DNA of 64,000 nt from Kutzneria sp. CA-103260. GTDB taxonomy: Bacteria; Actinomycetota; Actinomycetes; Mycobacteriales; Pseudonocardiaceae. A model generated the notes under the pieces. The model made no database searches. It was given only the letters and a program-made list of their open reading frames with translations, and was not told where the DNA came from. The position numbers and the translations under genes were made by a program. Positions 52,493-60,082 of the stretch are shown here, piece after piece (position 1 is the stretch's first letter; each line of letters starts with the position of its first letter). The DNA lies in assembly GCF_018263855.1 (NCBI RefSeq), contig NZ_CP073318.1, positions 6,882,001 through 6,946,000 on the forward strand, written 5' to 3'.

Positions 52493-53629
52493 ATGGAAGC
52501 GACCCTGACCGCCGACGCCCAGTGGTGGCGCATGGACGAGGGATCGCTATGGGCCGCCGGCCAGCAGAGCCAGGACCGGCAGCGCGCGGAGTACGTGCGG
52601 CAGGTCGAACTGGTCGGTGAGCTGTGGGACCGCACGGCACAAGGCAAAGACGACCAGCGGGCGCTGGTGGCGGACCTGGCGGCCCGGTGGAAGATCACTC
52701 GGGCGGAGGCGCGGGACCTGCTACGGCACGCGCAGTTGTTGCGGCGCGAGGCGGTTCGTGAGGCGGCGCGGGCGGGGGTGCTCAGCAAGCAGCACCTGAC
52801 CGTGCTGGACAAGACACTGGCCGAGGCACCTGAGCCTGACCGGGACAAGGTCGAGGCGGAACTGCTGGACAAGGCACGCGTGTTCGATGGGGCGGCGCTG
52901 CGGATGCTCGGGCAGCGCATCCTGCAACTGCTCGACCAGGACGGCAAAGAACCCGACGACCCGGACCTGGCCGAACCCGACCGCGAGTTCCACTACACCA
53001 ACCGGCGCGACGGCTCGATGGTGTTCCGGGGCAAGCTCGACCCGGAAAGCGGAGCACAGCTGGAAGCGATGCTCAGCCCACTGACCAAGCCCACCTCCGC
53101 CGACGACACCCGCACCACCGCGCAGCGTCAGGGCGATGCCCTCGCCGAGATCATCGACCTCGCGGCCGGCAGCGACAGCCTGCCGGATGAGGGCGGCGAG
53201 AAGCCCCACCTCGCGCTGACCATGCGGCTCGACGACTTCCTGGCCCAGCGGGGCACGGCCGAGATGGACGGGTCCGGGCCGCTCAACGCCGCCTCCGCCC
53301 GGCGGATCGGCTGCGACAGCACCGTCCTCCGCGTGGTCCTGGGTGCCCAGTCCCAGCCGCTGGACATCGGCCGTGCCACCCGCACCATCCCGACGCAGAT
53401 CCGTCGGGCGTTGATCATCCGCGACCGGGGATGCGCCTTCCCTGGGTGTCATCGAAGACCACGACAATGTCACGCACACCACGTGATCCACTGGGCAGAC
53501 GGCGGCCCCACCAGCATCGACAACCTCGTGCTGCTGTGCGGGCAGCATCATCGATTGATCCACCACAGCGATTGGTCAGTCAAGATCAATGCCGGGGTGC
53601 CGGAGTTCGGGTGGGCGGCGGCCAGCTAG
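52493..53629 (+). CDS. DUF222/HNH endonuclease (13E12-repeat family)
   Basis: 378 aa from ATG 52493. N-terminal DUF222 (13E12) region: VADLAARWKITRAEARDLLR, HAQLLRREAVREAARAGVLS, GSMVFRGKLDPESGAQLEAM. The C-terminal HNH nuclease is RDRGCAFPGCHRRPRQCHAH, HVIHWADGGPTSIDNLVLLC, GQHHRLIHHSDW, complete with H-N-H and zinc Cys pairs. Members are repeated in actinobacterial genomes and are thought to be selfish or domesticated endonucleases. Its stop overlaps that of the convergent cyclodeaminase gene by 4 bases. Confidence 0.9.
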   Translation: MEATLTADAQWWRMDEGSLWAAGQQSQDRQRAEYVRQVELVGELWDRTAQGKDDQRALVADLAARWKITRAEARDLLRHAQLLRREAVREAARAGVLSKQHLTVLDKTLAEAPEPDRDKVEAELLDKARVFDGAALRMLGQRILQLLDQDGKEPDDPDLAEPDREFHYTNRRDGSMVFRGKLDPESGAQLEAMLSPLTKPTSADDTRTTAQRQGDALAEIIDLAAGSDSLPDEGGEKPHLALTMRLDDFLAQRGTAEMDGSGPLNAASARRIGCDSTVLRVVLGAQSQPLDIGRATRTIPTQIRRALIIRDRGCAFPGCHRRPRQCHAHHVIHWADGGPTSIDNLVLLCGQHHRLIHHSDWSVKINAGVPEFGWAAAS

Positions 53630-54585
53630 GGGCCTGGATCGACGATGCTCCACGCGGCGGCAGCGTCCTGAACGCCGAGACCGACGCTGTTGTAGAAGAG
53701 GATGTCGTCAGCGGTGGAGCGGGCGCGGCGGCGGTCGGTGATGACATCGCCGAGTGGGATGAGGTCGGCCGGGTGTAAAGAGCCGGAGCGTAGGGCGAGG
53801 ACGATGGGGCCGGCATGGGTGGCGGCGGTGGCCGGGTCGTCGACGACGACGGCGGTGCAGCGGCTGATCACGGCCTCGTCGACCTCACAGCGGGAAGGCT
53901 CGAAAGAGCCGACGCTGACGACGGTGCATCCGGGAGCGAGCCACGAGCCGTGGACAACGGGGGTGAGACTGAGGGTGCAGGTGACCACAATGGACAATCC
54001 TGTGACGGCTTCCTCAGCACTGCCAACGGCATCGACGGTGATCCCGAGCTCGTGGGCCAGGTCGTCGGCAGCCACGGTGCGGCGTTGCGGTGAAGGGCTC
54101 CACAGCCGGATGGCCCGCAGCGGACGCACCCGGGCGATAGCTCGGGCATGAGCCCGCGCCTGCACGCCGGAGCCGATGATGCCGAGAGTGTCGGCGTCGT
54201 GGGTGGCGAGAACGTCGACGGCGACAGCGCTCGCGGCGGCGGTGCGCAAGGTGGTCACGGTGGTGCCGTCCATGATGGCGACAGGCTCGCCGGTGACCGG
54301 GTCGAAGGCGATCACCATGGCGTGCACGCTGGCCAGGCCCCGCGCGGGATTGCCGGGGTTGACGCTGCCGACCTTGGCCACCGCGCCGCTGTCCAGCGAA
54401 AGCCGAGAGGCATAACAGAACATCACGGAGTCGTCGAAGTGACTGGCGTGCATGATCTTGTCGGGCAGATCGGCCTTGCCGGCGGCCAACTCCGTGAAGG
54501 CCCGGCGCTGCGACCGGATGGCAGTGTCCGGATCGAGCAGCCGCAGCACATCCTTGCGAGAGAAGAAGCGGAGCTCCCGGGTCAT
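53626..54585 (-). CDS. Ornithine cyclodeaminase / mu-crystallin family enzyme
   Basis: 319 aa from ATG 54585, overlapping the upstream transporter stop (ATGA). NAD(P)-binding Rossmann domain: DTLGIIGSGVQARAHARAIA. Conserved substrate regions: AAGKADLPDKIMHA (Lys near 45-60), SVNPGNPARGLASVHAMVIA, MDGTTVTTLRTAAASAVAVD, and a closing LADxx-like RRARSTADDILFYNSVGLGV. The family includes ornithine, lysine and alanine-type cyclodeaminases and imine/ketimine reductases. At the end of a biosynthetic operon with an aminotransferase it may reduce or form a cyclic imine (inference). Confidence 0.85.
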   Translation of the reverse strand: MTRELRFFSRKDVLRLLDPDTAIRSQRRAFTELAAGKADLPDKIMHASHFDDSVMFCYASRLSLDSGAVAKVGSVNPGNPARGLASVHAMVIAFDPVTGEPVAIMDGTTVTTLRTAAASAVAVDVLATHDADTLGIIGSGVQARAHARAIARVRPLRAIRLWSPSPQRRTVAADDLAHELGITVDAVGSAEEAVTGLSIVVTCTLSLTPVVHGSWLAPGCTVVSVGSFEPSRCEVDEAVISRCTAVVVDDPATAATHAGPIVLALRSGSLHPADLIPLGDVITDRRRARSTADDILFYNSVGLGVQDAAAAWSIVDPGP

Positions 54586-55460
54586 GAGACGACCAACGCC
54601 TCGACATCCGCGCCGCGGCGGGACAACACACCGACGGTGGCCCCGATCAGCACCAACACCGCCCCGACACACTGGAGCCACGTCAGCGAGCCGCCGAGCA
54701 GCAGCGCGGTCGCGCCGATGCTCACCACCGGCTCCAGCATGCTGCCGATGGAGGCCTTGGTCGGGCCGATCATGGCCATGCCGCGGAAGAAGCACAGGAT
54801 CGCGACCACCGTGGACACCACAGCGACGCACAGCACCGGGATCCAGCCGGCCGGCGCGAAGTCGAAGCCGAGCTGGCCGGTCGCCGTGCCGAACACCAGG
54901 AACGACATCGAGGCGAACAGCGACACGAACCCGGTCATGGCGACCGGCGGCACGCTGCCCCCGACCCGGTCCCCGTAAAGGATGTACACGGTGTACACAG
55001 CCGCCGCGCCAAGGGCTTCGGCCACGCCGACGAGGCTCAGCCCCCAGTCGATGCGCCCCAGCGCGAGGGCGACGCCACAGAAGGAGACCAGCACCGACAG
55101 CACGACCATCTTCGACGGCCACCGCCGGCTCAGCACCGCGGACGCCACGGCCACCATGCCCGGGTACAGGTACAGCAGCAGCGCCGCCAGCGCGGGCGAG
55201 ATATGCTGGACGGACGAGAAGTACAACGCCGACTGCAACGCGTACAGGACCGCGCCGAGCAGCAGCACCCGCAGCAGTTCCCGCCCCGACAGCCGCACGC
55301 CCCGCCACCAGACGTAGGGCAGGAACAACACCGCCGCGATGGCGAATCTCAGGAACAGCAGCGTGGACACGCTCAGCCCGTCGCCGTAGGCGAACGTGGC
55401 GAAGATCGGCATCAGGCCGAAGCCGGTCGCCGACAACGCGATCAGCAGATAGCCCTTCAC
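54582..55460 (-). CDS. EamA/DMT-family exporter
   Basis: 292 aa from GTG 55460, overlapping the thioesterase stop (GTGA). Ten transmembrane helices in two EamA repeats: YLLIALSATGFGLMPIFATF, LFLRFAIAAVLFLPYVWWRG, LLGAVLYALQSALYFSSVQH, LLYLYPGMVAVASAVLSRRW, then PPVAMTGFVSLFASMSFLVF, PVLCVAVVSTVVAILCFFRG, IGSMLEPVVSIGATALLLGG. Typical small-metabolite or amino-compound exporter; in this operon it probably exports the pathway product. Confidence 0.87.
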   Translation of the reverse strand: MKGYLLIALSATGFGLMPIFATFAYGDGLSVSTLLFLRFAIAAVLFLPYVWWRGVRLSGRELLRVLLLGAVLYALQSALYFSSVQHISPALAALLLYLYPGMVAVASAVLSRRWPSKMVVLSVLVSFCGVALALGRIDWGLSLVGVAEALGAAAVYTVYILYGDRVGGSVPPVAMTGFVSLFASMSFLVFGTATGQLGFDFAPAGWIPVLCVAVVSTVVAILCFFRGMAMIGPTKASIGSMLEPVVSIGATALLLGGSLTWLQCVGAVLVLIGATVGVLSRRGADVEALVVS

Positions 55461-56182
55461 AGTGAACCCCCAGTTCCAGGCACACCGGCCGCCCGCAGCG
55501 CGCCGGCCAGCTCGTGGACCTGGCCGAACAGCGAGAAGTGGTGCCCCCCATGCTCTACCACCGTGCAGCCCCGTTCGGTGTAGCGCCCCCACTGCGCCAC
55601 CAACTCCGGATCCACCAGCGGGTCCTCCCGGCCGGCGAGCACCAGGATCGGCGCGTCGATCGAACGATCGGCTGCCCCGGCATCGTACTTCACCGCGATC
55701 CGCAAATCCGCCCGTAACAGCGGAAGGAAGAAGCCGGCGGCGATGGCCGGGCTCAGCCCCGGCGGCACTCCCCCAACCCCGGCCAGCAGGTCCAGCAGCT
55801 CGGCGTCCGGCAGTTCCGGGACGTGGGCGTTCCACTTGGCCCGGATGTGCGGCGGATTGCGTGCGGACACAACAACAAGCGCCGGCGAGGGCAGACCTAG
55901 GGCCCGCAGCGCCACTGCCATCTCGAACACGACCAGACTGCCCATGCTGTGTCCGAACAGGACATACGGCACGCCGGTCGCCCTTTCGCGCACAGTTTCG
56001 GCGAGGTCCAGGGCCGCCTCGGCCACCGAGTCCGGGAAAGGTTGCGCGGCCCGCGAACCACGGCCGGCGAACTCCAGCGGCACGACCTCGGTGCTGTCCG
56101 GGAACTCGCGCCGCCAGTTCCGGTACACGCGCGCGGACCCGCCGGCGTAGGGCACGCAGAACAACTGGATGTCAGCGGTCAT
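55457..56182 (-). CDS. Type II thioesterase
   Basis: 241 aa from ATG 56182 (ATGA overlap with the ligase). Alpha/beta hydrolase: QLFCVPYAGGSARVYRNW, GHSMGS nucleophile elbow (Ser79), then DPLVDPELVAQWGRY (Asp) and EHGGHHFSLF (His). The GxSMGS and FC-PYAGG motifs are those of editing thioesterases in NRPS/PKS systems, which release mis-primed acyl groups from carrier proteins. Here it would act on the single ACP of the operon. Confidence 0.9.
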   Translation of the reverse strand: MTADIQLFCVPYAGGSARVYRNWRREFPDSTEVVPLEFAGRGSRAAQPFPDSVAEAALDLAETVRERATGVPYVLFGHSMGSLVVFEMAVALRALGLPSPALVVVSARNPPHIRAKWNAHVPELPDAELLDLLAGVGGVPPGLSPAIAAGFFLPLLRADLRIAVKYDAGAADRSIDAPILVLAGREDPLVDPELVAQWGRYTERGCTVVEHGGHHFSLFGQVHELAGALRAAGVPGTGGSL

Positions 56183-57549
56183 TTCTGAAAGGCCCCGGAC
56201 TCGGCGGCGATCAGGATCCGGCTCGGCCGCTCGCCGGGCAGCAGCACCGAATTGAGCGCCCGCCGCACCGCCCGCTCGGTGTCCGGACCCGGATCGGCCA
56301 CCGATATCTCGACGTCGAGCACAGCACCGTCGTCCTCGGCGCGCACGATCGGCACGCACCGCAGCACGCCGGGGATCGCCTGGGCGGCCTGCTTGATCCC
56401 GGTGAGCGAGACCTTCTCGCCGCGCACCATGACGAAGTCGGACAGCCGCCCCCGGAAGAACAGGTACCCGTCGTCGTCGATGTGGAACACGTCACCGGTG
56501 GCGACGGTCCGGTCGGCGACCAGCACCCGGTTCGCGGTCGAGCCGCCGATCTTGCGGACGAGCACGGTGTCGGACTCGACCAGCAATTCGTCGTCCGGTC
56601 CGCGCAGGTAGGCACGAACTCCCGGCAGCGGCCGGCCGACCGAGGCGTGCCGTCGCGCCGGTTCGGCGTGGGCGGCGAGCGTGGACACACGCGGTCCGGC
56701 TTCGGTCAGGCCGTAGGTGATGTACAGCTCCCCACCGGGACGGGCGGCCAGCAACGCGGCCACTTGGTCGGCCGTCAACTGGTCCCCGCCGACGGCCAGT
56801 GCGCGCAGACCATTCGGCAGCCCTTCGGGGCGGGCCAGCAGTTGGCGTGCGATGGTCGGGGTGATCGAGCTCTGGGTGATCCCGTGCTGCCCCAACGCTT
56901 TTCGGTATGCGCTCGGCGTGAAGGGCGGACCGGACACAACCAGCGCCGCGCCTTGGACGTACGCGGCGAGCACCTGGGCGACCATCGCGTACGAGTAGTA
57001 CAGCGGCAGATTCACCAACACCACGTCGTCAGAAGTCAGCCCCACCGCCCCGGCGTGGCGATGAGCGTTGCGCAGTAGCGAATCGACACGATGCAGGCAG
57101 GCGCTGAACATGCCGGACGTGCCGGAGGTCGGGATCAGGACCTGGCCGCTCTCGTAAGATGTGGCCCCGCTGAGCAGCACCGCTTCGGCCGCACCGACAA
57201 CGTGGATCTGTGTGGCCCCATAGCGTTCCGGTGCCAGCCGGCCAGCGATGACCGCGCCCGCGCCCAGTCGGCTGGCGAGTTCGCGGATCCTGGCCGACGG
57301 CGTCGCCGGCGCGACCGCGAGCGGGACCAGACCGAGCAGCAGCGCCGACAGATAGGTCCGCACCATCTGCACGGAGTTCGACAACGCCAGGACCACCGCC
57401 GTGCCCGCCGGAAGCCCGAGCCGGGCGAGGTCCGCGGTGACGTCGTCGAGGGACTGCCGGCTCGCGGCGCCGTCCGCGTCGACCACGTTGTCGAGGAAAT
57501 CGGCGACCCGCCGCGCGTCCAGCACCGGCACGCTGTCGTTGTGCTGCAT
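56179..57549 (-). CDS. AMP-ligase-like protein with altered catalytic motifs
   Basis: 456 aa from ATG 57549, preceded by AAGGGA; an ATG at 57564 overlaps the upstream stop. Adenylate-forming enzyme fold: A3-like LIPTSGTSGMFSACLHR, NLPLYYSYAMVAQVLAAY, YITYGLTEAGPRVSTLAAHA, TGDVFHIDDDGYLFFRGRLS, DFVMVRGEKVSL. Two positions differ from the family: the loop has TSGTSG without the usual T-x-x-PK, and the C-terminal A10 motif reads ESGAFQK where a catalytic Lys is normally in SGK. Hence adenylation may be slow, or the protein may transfer rather than activate acyl groups. Stop overlaps the thioesterase start. Confidence 0.75.
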   Translation of the reverse strand: MQHNDSVPVLDARRVADFLDNVVDADGAASRQSLDDVTADLARLGLPAGTAVVLALSNSVQMVRTYLSALLLGLVPLAVAPATPSARIRELASRLGAGAVIAGRLAPERYGATQIHVVGAAEAVLLSGATSYESGQVLIPTSGTSGMFSACLHRVDSLLRNAHRHAGAVGLTSDDVVLVNLPLYYSYAMVAQVLAAYVQGAALVVSGPPFTPSAYRKALGQHGITQSSITPTIARQLLARPEGLPNGLRALAVGGDQLTADQVAALLAARPGGELYITYGLTEAGPRVSTLAAHAEPARRHASVGRPLPGVRAYLRGPDDELLVESDTVLVRKIGGSTANRVLVADRTVATGDVFHIDDDGYLFFRGRLSDFVMVRGEKVSLTGIKQAAQAIPGVLRCVPIVRAEDDGAVLDVEISVADPGPDTERAVRRALNSVLLPGERPSRILIAAESGAFQK

Positions 57550-57560
57550 CGGTGTTCCCT

Positions 57561-58049
57561 TCATAGCAGCTGGGCCAGCCGGTCGGCCCGGTCGTCGTGC
57601 CCGCCGACGACAACCGCCCGGGCCTGATGACCGTTCGGGTCCGCGCGATGGGCGACGCACACGACGTGCCGGGCCTGCCCGGAGTCCAGCCACGAGTCGA
57701 CCACGGCCGCGGCGGTGTCGAGCGCGTCGGCCGGCTCGTTGGCCAGCACCAGCGACGGACCGGTGAAACCCTGCTGGATACAGGTCAAGCCGGCGAGGAT
57801 GCCCGGATTGGCGCCGGCGAACCGCAGCGGCGACACCCGGCCCCGCGCGGCCTTGTCGGCGATGCCGGCCATCGTCGGCCGCGTGGTGGTGGCGCTCATC
57901 ACCAGCACCGCGACCTGGTCGCGTTCCACCGGTTCGGTGAGCGTCTGTTCGACCGCCCGGGCGACCAGCCACGCCACCGGATCCGCGTAGAAGGACGGCC
58001 GGTTGTCGGCGCACTGCGCCGGATCCTCGACCATCAGCCGACCGCTCAC
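57561..58049 (-). CDS. Ketosynthase-like half protein without active-site Cys
   Basis: 162 aa, GTG 58049, overlapping the ketosynthase stop (GTGA), GGAGG upstream. It has the N-terminal thiolase-type half only: DPVAWLVARAVEQTLTEPVE, VLVMSATTTRPTMAGIADKA, RVSPLRFAGANPGILAGLTC, IQQGFTGPSLVLANEPADAL, VVDSWLDSGQARHVVCVAHR. The position of the nucleophilic Cys in KS enzymes (TACSAG) here reads ANEPAD. It pairs in order with the complete KS as a chain-length-factor-like partner would, although real CLFs are full-length. Probably a structural or regulatory KS partner. Confidence 0.65.
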   Translation of the reverse strand: MSGRLMVEDPAQCADNRPSFYADPVAWLVARAVEQTLTEPVERDQVAVLVMSATTTRPTMAGIADKAARGRVSPLRFAGANPGILAGLTCIQQGFTGPSLVLANEPADALDTAAAVVDSWLDSGQARHVVCVAHRADPNGHQARAVVVGGHDDRADRLAQLL

Positions 58050-59167
58050 CGCTGCCATCCTCCTTCGCTGAACAGCAGGCAGGTGTTGAAGCCGCCGAAG
58101 CCCAGGGTGAGACTGATCCCCACGCCGGCCGGGACTTCGGCCGGACCGTCGGCCGGCAGTCGCAACGTGAACTCCGGCAGGGGCGAGCGCAGGCCGGCCA
58201 GTGGCGGAACCGTCTTGTGCCGCAGGGCGAGGATCGTGGCGATCGCCTCGATGGCGCCGGTGGCCCCGAGGCTGTGCCCGAGAACCCCCTTGGTGCCGAA
58301 GACGATCGGCCCGGGGTCGAGATCGCCGAACAGCTGGTTCAAGCTCGACGCCTCGACTTGGTCGTTGAGCTGTGTGCCGGTGCCGTGCGCGCTGACCACG
58401 CCGACATCCGACCGATCGAGGCCGGCCCGGTCCAGGCACCGGCGCACGGCGGCCACGACACTGCGGCCGGACGGATCCGGCGCGGTCAACCCGGCGGCGT
58501 CGTTGGCGGAGCCGGTGCCGCCCAGCCGGGCGTAGACCCGGGCCGTCCGCCGGCGCGCGGACTCCTCCGACTCCAGCACCAGGAATCCCGCGCCCTCACC
58601 GAGAATCATGCCGTCGTGACCCTCGTCGAACGCACGCAGCCCGGACGGACTCATCGTGCCCAGCGCGGAATGCCCCAGCCGCTTGGCCTCGGTCAGCACG
58701 TCGACGCCGCCGGCCACGCAGACCTGACTGCGTCCGCTGCGGATCAGCGCGTCGGCGACGAGGATGCTGTCCGAACCGGCCGAGCACGCGGTGGTCACGC
58801 ACATCGGCCGGTGCGGGTGGCCGATGCCCCTGGCGGCCAACGTTGTCCAGTCCAGCGGCGGTCCGTCCAAGTCCGCCCCGAAGCTGGTGCCGAGCACGAG
58901 CAGAGCCCGTGGATCATCGGCGGCCAGCCCGGCGTCGGCGAAGGCCGCCGTCAGAGTCCGCTCGGCCAACGTGACCTGACGCTCGGCCGCCGCCTCGGGC
59001 CGGTACGGCACCGAGGAATCCACGGCGGCCAGTTCGGAACGCAGCTGGTGCGGCGAGGCGACCGGGGCGACCCCGGTCCGCCCCGCGCACAGCTGGTCCC
59101 AGACGCCGTCGAGATCAGCGCCGAGCGGGGTGGACCACGCCATCCCCGTGACGACGGGGGCAGTCAC
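58046..59167 (-). CDS. Beta-ketoacyl-ACP synthase (KS, FabF-like)
   Basis: 373 aa from GTG 59167 (or 59170), overlapping the upstream stop (GTGA). Complete catalytic set: VTTACSAGSDSILVADALIR (Cys near 128), SAHGTGTQLNDQVEASSLNQ (first His), GHSLGATGAIEAIA (second His), and GISLTLGFGGFNTCLL at the end. It condenses acyl-ACP with malonyl-ACP. Shorter than housekeeping FabF (about 410 aa), with fewer residues at the N-terminus. With the half-KS, the dehydratase-like protein and ACP it forms a minimal type II polyketide/fatty-acid set. Confidence 0.88.
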   Translation of the reverse strand: MTAPVVTGMAWSTPLGADLDGVWDQLCAGRTGVAPVASPHQLRSELAAVDSSVPYRPEAAAERQVTLAERTLTAAFADAGLAADDPRALLVLGTSFGADLDGPPLDWTTLAARGIGHPHRPMCVTTACSAGSDSILVADALIRSGRSQVCVAGGVDVLTEAKRLGHSALGTMSPSGLRAFDEGHDGMILGEGAGFLVLESEESARRRTARVYARLGGTGSANDAAGLTAPDPSGRSVVAAVRRCLDRAGLDRSDVGVVSAHGTGTQLNDQVEASSLNQLFGDLDPGPIVFGTKGVLGHSLGATGAIEAIATILALRHKTVPPLAGLRSPLPEFTLRLPADGPAEVPAGVGISLTLGFGGFNTCLLFSEGGWQR

Positions 59168-59679
59168 CACAGCTGCCGGCCGAGCGCCTCGATCTTGGTC
59201 CTGGTCAGGGTGCCGCGGAACGCCGCGACCGACTTTCCGTCCACGGTGGCCTGGCAGGAGAAGAAGAACAGGTTGCCGCGCAACCGGTCCGCCCGCACGT
59301 CGAACAGCACCTGGTCGCCGGGCACGACCGGCTTGGTGAACCGGGCCTTGACCGAGCCGATCAGGGTGAGCTCGTCGTCCTCCAGCGGGCGGCTGCTGAG
59401 CAGGTACAGGATGATGCCGGACTGGGCGTAGGCCTGCATCAGGTGGCTGCCCGGGTAGATGCCCCGCTCCGGGAAGTGGCCGGCGATCGCGTCCAGGTTG
59501 CCCGACACCGACAGCAGGCTCTTGAGGAACACGCCCGGCTCGTGGTCGGTGATCCGGTCGATGTAGATCATCGGGTGCCCGTGCCGCAGGTACTTCTTGA
59601 GCTCCGAGAAGCCCATCATGCGGTCAGGCGTGGGCTCCTGGAGCCGCGGCGGCGCGCTGTCCTGCGTCGAGACCTGCAT
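59164..59679 (-). CDS. Hotdog-fold dehydratase-like protein (FabZ-like) with Glu to Gln change
   Basis: 171 aa from ATG 59679, preceded by AAAGGA; it overlaps the end of the previous thioesterase gene by 56 bases. FabZ-like pattern: YLRHGHPMIYIDRITDHEPG (catalytic His35), GHFPERGIYPGSHLMQAYAQ (GHFP at 67-70). In FabZ the second catalytic residue is a Glu in this helix (PGVLI-x-E-A-x-AQ); here it is Gln82. The fold and His are kept, so the protein may dehydrate poorly, or serve as a hydratase-like or structural partner. Coupled to the KS by GTGA. Confidence 0.75.
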   Translation of the reverse strand: MQVSTQDSAPPRLQEPTPDRMMGFSELKKYLRHGHPMIYIDRITDHEPGVFLKSLLSVSGNLDAIAGHFPERGIYPGSHLMQAYAQSGIILYLLSSRPLEDDELTLIGSVKARFTKPVVPGDQVLFDVRADRLRGNLFFFSCQATVDGKSVAAFRGTLTRTKIEALGRQLW

Positions 59680-60082
59680 CAGCTGCGATTCCTTTCAGGG
59701 TCTGCCGGAGGGCGGCCGGCAACGGCACCGGGCCGCCGGTGGTCGGGTCCACCGCGGCGAAGGTGAGGCTCCCGGTGGCCAGGACGGCGTCGGGTTCTCG
59801 GGAAAGCACCGCCGTGGCGCGGAACTTCGCGCCGCCGACGTGCTCGACGTGCGCGTGTCCGACCACCACGTCGCGGTAGGTCATGGGCCGGGAGTAGGAC
59901 ACCTGGAGCTGGGTGACGGCCAGGTCGACGCCCTGCTCGGCCAGCGCGGTGAGCCCGGCCTCGCGGTCCTCCAGGAACTCCAGCACCACCGTCTCCATCA
60001 GCGAGACGTAGCGGGAGAAGTGGACCACCCCGGAGGCGTCGGTGTCGACGTGCTCGACCCGCCGCCGGAACGGTGTGGTCAC
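59624..60082 (-). CDS. 4HBT-type hotdog thioesterase
   Basis: 152 aa from GTG 60082, overlapping the aminotransferase stop (GTGA). Hotdog thioesterase signature: VEHVDTDASGVVHFSRYVSL, METVVLEFLEDREAGLTALA (the D-x-D-A-x-GVVHFxRY pattern of 4-hydroxybenzoyl-CoA-type thioesterases, Asp near 14-16), PMTYRDVVVGHAHVEHVGGA. Such enzymes release the acyl chain from ACP or CoA, giving this operon a second thioesterase besides the alpha/beta type II one. Confidence 0.85.
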   Translation of the reverse strand: MTTPFRRRVEHVDTDASGVVHFSRYVSLMETVVLEFLEDREAGLTALAEQGVDLAVTQLQVSYSRPMTYRDVVVGHAHVEHVGGAKFRATAVLSREPDAVLATGSLTFAAVDPTTGGPVPLPAALRQTLKGIAADAGLDAGQRAAAAPGAHA

